Of a stretch of 64,000 nucleotides of DNA, positions 61,060 through 64,000 are shown piece by piece (the stretch's first letter is position 1; the number at the start of each line of letters is the position of its first letter). Below the pieces are notes generated by a model. That model saw nothing but the letters and a program-made list of their open reading frames with translations. It did not search any database and had not been told where the DNA came from. The position numbers and the translations under genes were made by a program. Origin of the DNA: an uncultured bacterium (GTDB lineage: Bacteria; Verrucomicrobiota; Kiritimatiellia; RFP12; UBA1067); contig CACWVU010000001.1 in the NCBI GenBank assembly GCA_902764415.1, forward strand, positions 65,133 to 129,132, in the 5' to 3' direction.

Positions 61060-62247
61060 ATGAAGCAGGGCTGGAGATGGTACGGTGACGCTGACGCGAT
61101 CACCCTGAAGGAGATCCGGCAGGCCGGGGTCACGGACATCGTCGCGGCGCTCTACGAGCGCAGGCCCGGCGAGGTCTGGCCGGTCGCCGAGATCAGGGCG
61201 CGTGCGAAGAAGGTGAAGGACGCCGGGATGACCTGGAGCGTCGTCGAGTCGGTGCCGGTCCACGAGGACATCAAGAAGCGCACCGGCGACTACCTCAAGT
61301 ACGTCGCGAACTACAAGCAGACATTGCGGAACCTCGCCAAGTGCGGCATCAAGACCGTCTGCTACAACTTCATGCCGGTCCTCGACTGGACGCGCTCCAA
61401 CCTCACCTACGCGCTCGCGGACGGCTCCACCTGCCTCGAGTACAACGAGTACGAGCTCGCCGGCTTCGACCTCTTCTACCTCAAGCGCCCCGGCGCGGAG
61501 AAGGAGTACGACGCGAAGACCAGGGCGCGGGCGAAGAAGACGTGGGCGAAGCTCGACAAGAAGGGCAGGAAGCGCGTCGCGGACTCCGTCCTCTGCGGCC
61601 TCCCTGGCACGGTGGACGACCTCACGCCCGCCGAGTTCCTTGCCCAGCTCAAGACCTACGACGGCATCGACGACCGGAAGCTCCGCGAGAACATGTACTG
61701 GTTCCTCAACGAGATCTCTCCGGTCCTCGAGGAGACCGGCGTCGACATGTGCATCCACCCCGACGACCCGCCGCACCCGATCTTCGGGCTGCCGCGGATC
61801 CTCTCGAACGCGAAGGACATCGCCGAGATGTACCGCCGCTGCCCGTCGAGGCACGTCGGCCTCACGCTCTGCACCGGCTCCCTCGGCGGCGACCCGCGTA
61901 ACGACGCGGTGGAGATCATGAAGAAGTTCGGCAAGCGCGTCTTCTTCTGCCACTTCCGCAACCTCGAGTACACCGACGACAAGGTGTTCCACGAGTCGCA
62001 GTGCCACCTCTGCGGGCAGACGAACATCCCTAAGCTCTTCGAGGAGTTCCTCAAGGAGGAGAAGCGCCGCGGTGAGGGGATCGTCGTGCGGCCCGACCAC
62101 GGCCGCTACCTCGAGATCGACCGCGAGCTCGCGAAGCTCAAGGGCAAGGACTGCTACTGCGGCTACAGCTACGGCGGGCGGCTCATCGGCCTCGCGGAGC
62201 TGCGCGGGCTGGAGATCGGTCTTAAATACGCAAGGAAGGGGAAGTAG
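61060..62247 (+). CDS. uxuA: Mannonate dehydratase
   Basis: A 395-residue enzyme that dehydrates D-mannonate to 2-keto-3-deoxygluconate in glucuronate breakdown. GWRWYGDADAITLKEIRQAG, CYNFMPVLDWTRSNL, IHPDDPPHPIFGLPRI, FCHFRNLE and VRPDHGR are family hallmarks including the metal ligands. Length is normal. GGGGAGGCACGGC precedes the ATG, 16 bases after rhaA. Confidence 0.96.
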   Translation: MKQGWRWYGDADAITLKEIRQAGVTDIVAALYERRPGEVWPVAEIRARAKKVKDAGMTWSVVESVPVHEDIKKRTGDYLKYVANYKQTLRNLAKCGIKTVCYNFMPVLDWTRSNLTYALADGSTCLEYNEYELAGFDLFYLKRPGAEKEYDAKTRARAKKTWAKLDKKGRKRVADSVLCGLPGTVDDLTPAEFLAQLKTYDGIDDRKLRENMYWFLNEISPVLEETGVDMCIHPDDPPHPIFGLPRILSNAKDIAEMYRRCPSRHVGLTLCTGSLGGDPRNDAVEIMKKFGKRVFFCHFRNLEYTDDKVFHESQCHLCGQTNIPKLFEEFLKEEKRRGEGIVVRPDHGRYLEIDRELAKLKGKDCYCGYSYGGRLIGLAELRGLEIGLKYARKGK

Positions 62248-63618
62248 ATGAAGCAGACCAGGAGATCGTTCCTCAAGGGTGCGGCGGCGATCGGCGCGTT
62301 CAACCTCGTGCCGGCGAAGGTGCTGTGGGGGGCGGACGCGCCGTCCAACCAGCTCACCCGCGCGCTCATCGGCTTCGGCAGCATCGCGCACAGCGAGAAC
62401 CACCTGCCGTTCAAGGGCTCGCGCCTCGTGGGCCTCTGCGACCCCGACCAGCTGCGCGTCGCGGAGGGCCTCGAGGCCGCTGAGAAGAACGGCTGGGGCA
62501 AGGTCAAGGCGTACAAGGACTTCCTCGAGCTCCTCGCCGACCCGGGCGTGGACATCGTCCACATCTGCACCCCGCCGCACTGGCACGGCGTGCAGTCGCT
62601 GATGGCCGCGCGCGCCGGCAAGGACATCTGGTGCGAAAAGCCGATGACCCGCACCGTCGGCGAGGGCAAGCGGGTGATGGACTACGTGAAGGCCAAGGGG
62701 CGGATGTTCCGCCTCAACACCTGGTTCCGCTTCCAGGGCGGCTTCTACGGCTTCGGCACCACGGTGAAGCCGATCCGCCAGGTGGTCGAGGGCGGCGTCC
62801 TCGGCAAGGGCCCGCTCAGGTGCGTCTTCGGCGCGGGGCAGGGCTTCAGCTGGAAGTTCTACTGGTCCGGCAAGGTCAACCTCGACCCGGAGCCGTGCCC
62901 CAAGACCTTCGACTGGGACATGTGGCTCGGCCCGGCGCCGTGGAAGCCCTACAACAAGCACCGCACCCACGGCACCTTCCGCGGCTACTGGGACTACGAC
63001 TCCGGCGGGCTCGGCGACATGGCCCAGCACTACCTCGACCCACTCCAGTACCTGCTGTGCAAGGACGAGACGAGCCCGGTGAAGGTCGACTACGTCGGCC
63101 CGAAGCAGCATCCGGACGTGGTCGGCCGTTTCGACCGCATCACCCTCACCTACGCCGACGGCACCGAGGTGATCCTCGACGGCGACGAGTCGCTCAAGGA
63201 CGAGCCGCTCTTGCGCGGCGCGAACGGGGTGACGGTGTGGCCGGTCGGCAAGCTCGACGGCAAGGTGATCAACGGCGGCTGGACGAACGAGGACGTGGCG
63301 AAGACGCAGTTCTTCGGCATGCTCGACGCGAACGGCGTGAAGATCGACGTCCCCTCGCTCCTCAAGTCGCTGCCCGAGCCCGCGGCGCAGCAGACCGACT
63401 TCATCGACAGCGTGCGCACGCGCCGGAAGTTCTGCCTCAACGAGGAGACCGGCTTCCGCAGCTGCACCATGTTCAACCTCGCGATCGCCGCCGAGCGCCT
63501 CGGCCGCGGCTTCGAGTTCGACCCGGTGAAGCTGGTGGCGAAGGGCGACGAGGCGGCCAACCGCTTCCTCTACCAGGAGATGCGCGAGCCATGGGCGAGC
63601 GAGTTCGCCCGCGACTAA
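62248..63618 (+). CDS. Tat-exported Gfo/Idh/MocA family oxidoreductase
   Basis: A 456-residue protein. TRRSFLKGAAAIGAF is a twin-arginine signal, so the enzyme is folded with its cofactor before export. LIGFGSIAHSENHLP is the nucleotide-binding start, CTPPHWHGVQSLMAARAGKD and WCEKPMTRTVGEG the EKP region, and GGLGDMAQHYLDPLQY the catalytic segment. Such secreted oxidoreductases are numerous in PVC bacteria and related glycan degraders; some act as glycosidases by a redox mechanism. It begins right at the uxuA stop. Confidence 0.88.
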   Translation: MKQTRRSFLKGAAAIGAFNLVPAKVLWGADAPSNQLTRALIGFGSIAHSENHLPFKGSRLVGLCDPDQLRVAEGLEAAEKNGWGKVKAYKDFLELLADPGVDIVHICTPPHWHGVQSLMAARAGKDIWCEKPMTRTVGEGKRVMDYVKAKGRMFRLNTWFRFQGGFYGFGTTVKPIRQVVEGGVLGKGPLRCVFGAGQGFSWKFYWSGKVNLDPEPCPKTFDWDMWLGPAPWKPYNKHRTHGTFRGYWDYDSGGLGDMAQHYLDPLQYLLCKDETSPVKVDYVGPKQHPDVVGRFDRITLTYADGTEVILDGDESLKDEPLLRGANGVTVWPVGKLDGKVINGGWTNEDVAKTQFFGMLDANGVKIDVPSLLKSLPEPAAQQTDFIDSVRTRRKFCLNEETGFRSCTMFNLAIAAERLGRGFEFDPVKLVAKGDEAANRFLYQEMREPWASEFARD

Positions 63619-63637
63619 GGGAAAGGAGTAGCAGACG

Positions 63638-64000
63638 ATGAATCTGAAGACAGCATTTGCGGTCCTCGCCGCGGCCTTCGCCGCGGCCGCGCTCGAGGCC
63701 AAGGACCAGTACGACATCCGCCCCGGCGAGAGCTCGTCCGCGGCGCTTACCGCCGTCGAATGGCAGGCGACGAACGCAACCCGGCTCGCCGCGGCGACCA
63801 CCACCGAGGCGCTCGCCGCGCACGTCGCGACCGCCGAGGCCGCCGCCGCGCTGCTCGAGAAGGTGAAGGGCGCCTACCACACCGATCCGCTCGACGCCCA
63901 CGTGATTGGCGCCGTCAGCCAGTACGTGATGACCCTCAAGGGCGGCTTCAGCCTCGCCTTCTGGAAGACGTCCGTCGCGCCGGAGCGCGAGCTCTGGTCC
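63638..64000 (+). CDS. Secreted protein, N-terminal part (3' end outside window)
   Basis: ATG at 63638 after GGGAAAGGAGTAGCAG opens a frame that runs off the window edge. The visible 121 residues have an Ala-rich signal peptide (about 1-21: LKTAFAVLAAAFAAAALEA), then KDQYDIRPGE and a helical, alanine-rich region with two-residue-offset repeats (LAAATTTEALAAHVATAEAA). Function not recognisable; as the following gene of the rhaA-uxuA operon it may work outside the cell. Confidence 0.75.
   Translation, partial: MNLKTAFAVLAAAFAAAALEAKDQYDIRPGESSSAALTAVEWQATNATRLAAATTTEALAAHVATAEAAAALLEKVKGAYHTDPLDAHVIGAVSQYVMTLKGGFSLAFWKTSVAPERELWS

Noticed and set aside
60889-63804. Minus-strand open frame of 971 codons opposite uxuA and the Tat oxidoreductase
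   Set aside because: Shadow of strong plus-strand genes; composition is typical of antisense frames in high-GC DNA.

Overview
The window is high-GC bacterial DNA whose gene content points to a strictly anaerobic, saccharolytic member of the PVC superphylum, most likely Verrucomicrobiota/Kiritimatiellota. The evidence is a very long GreA with a large N-terminal extension (a form known from Chlamydiae and relatives), multiple GxxExxY genes, 7-9 bp tandem repeats between genes, class III ribonucleotide reductase (nrdD/nrdG), the [FeFe]-hydrogenase maturase HydF, and genes for fucose, rhamnose and glucuronate use. The taxon is an inference; there is no rRNA gene in the window.

Layout. 1-1.8 kb: the end of an unknown gene, then a GxxExxY gene bracketed by two copies of a palindromic repeat (family E). 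1.8-6 kb: dus, a bifunctional fucokinase/GDP-fucose pyrophosphorylase and a GT4 glycosyltransferase. 6-11 kb: a housekeeping operon infA-yebC-nfo-ABC ATPase-ktrA-murA, with MurA carrying Asp for the catalytic Cys. 11-13 kb: aspS on the minus strand, convergent with murA across a long imperfect hairpin. 13.5-29.3 kb: long greA, dksA-like, lspA, ruvA, a tandem esterase, a short alaS, dnaE, a GH-A lipoprotein, thiD, a YggU-family gene and a histidine phosphatase. 29.4-37 kb: cysS, then a partial type II secretion/type IV pilus set (GspL-like, GspM/PilO-like, secretin) with a surface-repeat protein and a lipoprotein. 37-37.7 kb: a 708-bp unit in which a second GxxExxY gene lies between inverted terminal arms of about 87 bp. 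37.7-47.2 kb: tex, an AEC carrier, a DUF2723 membrane protein, ilvE, recJ. 47.3-52.3 kb: nrdD, a sirtuin, an unknown 444-residue protein and nrdG, behind a promoter overlapping a NrdR box. 52.4-52.7 kb: tRNA-Gly, tRNA-Lys, tRNA-Phe. 52.7-59.7 kb: hydF, a PHP phosphatase, transketolase, polyprenol-phosphate mannose synthase, tadA, gmk and an oxidoreductase. 59.8-64 kb: rhaA, uxuA, a Tat-exported oxidoreductase and the start of a secreted protein.

Two patterns are not explained by ordinary gene annotation. First, both GxxExxY genes, which carry a D...ExK nuclease-like signature, sit between palindromic repeat arms; the arms differ between the two loci but the arrangement is the same, suggesting a small nuclease-plus-repeat element. 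Second, many transcription starts use an extended -10 box (TGRTATAAT) with no clear -35, and at six genes the box ends only 6-10 bases before the start codon, predicting leaderless or near-leaderless mRNAs. At several of these the upstream DNA is a heptamer tandem repeat or a shared 37-bp block, as if the promoters were portable repeat modules; in places the repeat or promoter also supplies the stop codon of the gene before it.

Physiology inferred: fermentative growth with hydrogenase activity, oxygen-independent dNTP synthesis, deoxy-sugar and uronate breakdown (RhaA, UxuA, esterases, glycosidase), fucose salvage into GDP-fucose for surface glycans, and envelope glycosylation through polyprenyl-phosphate mannose.
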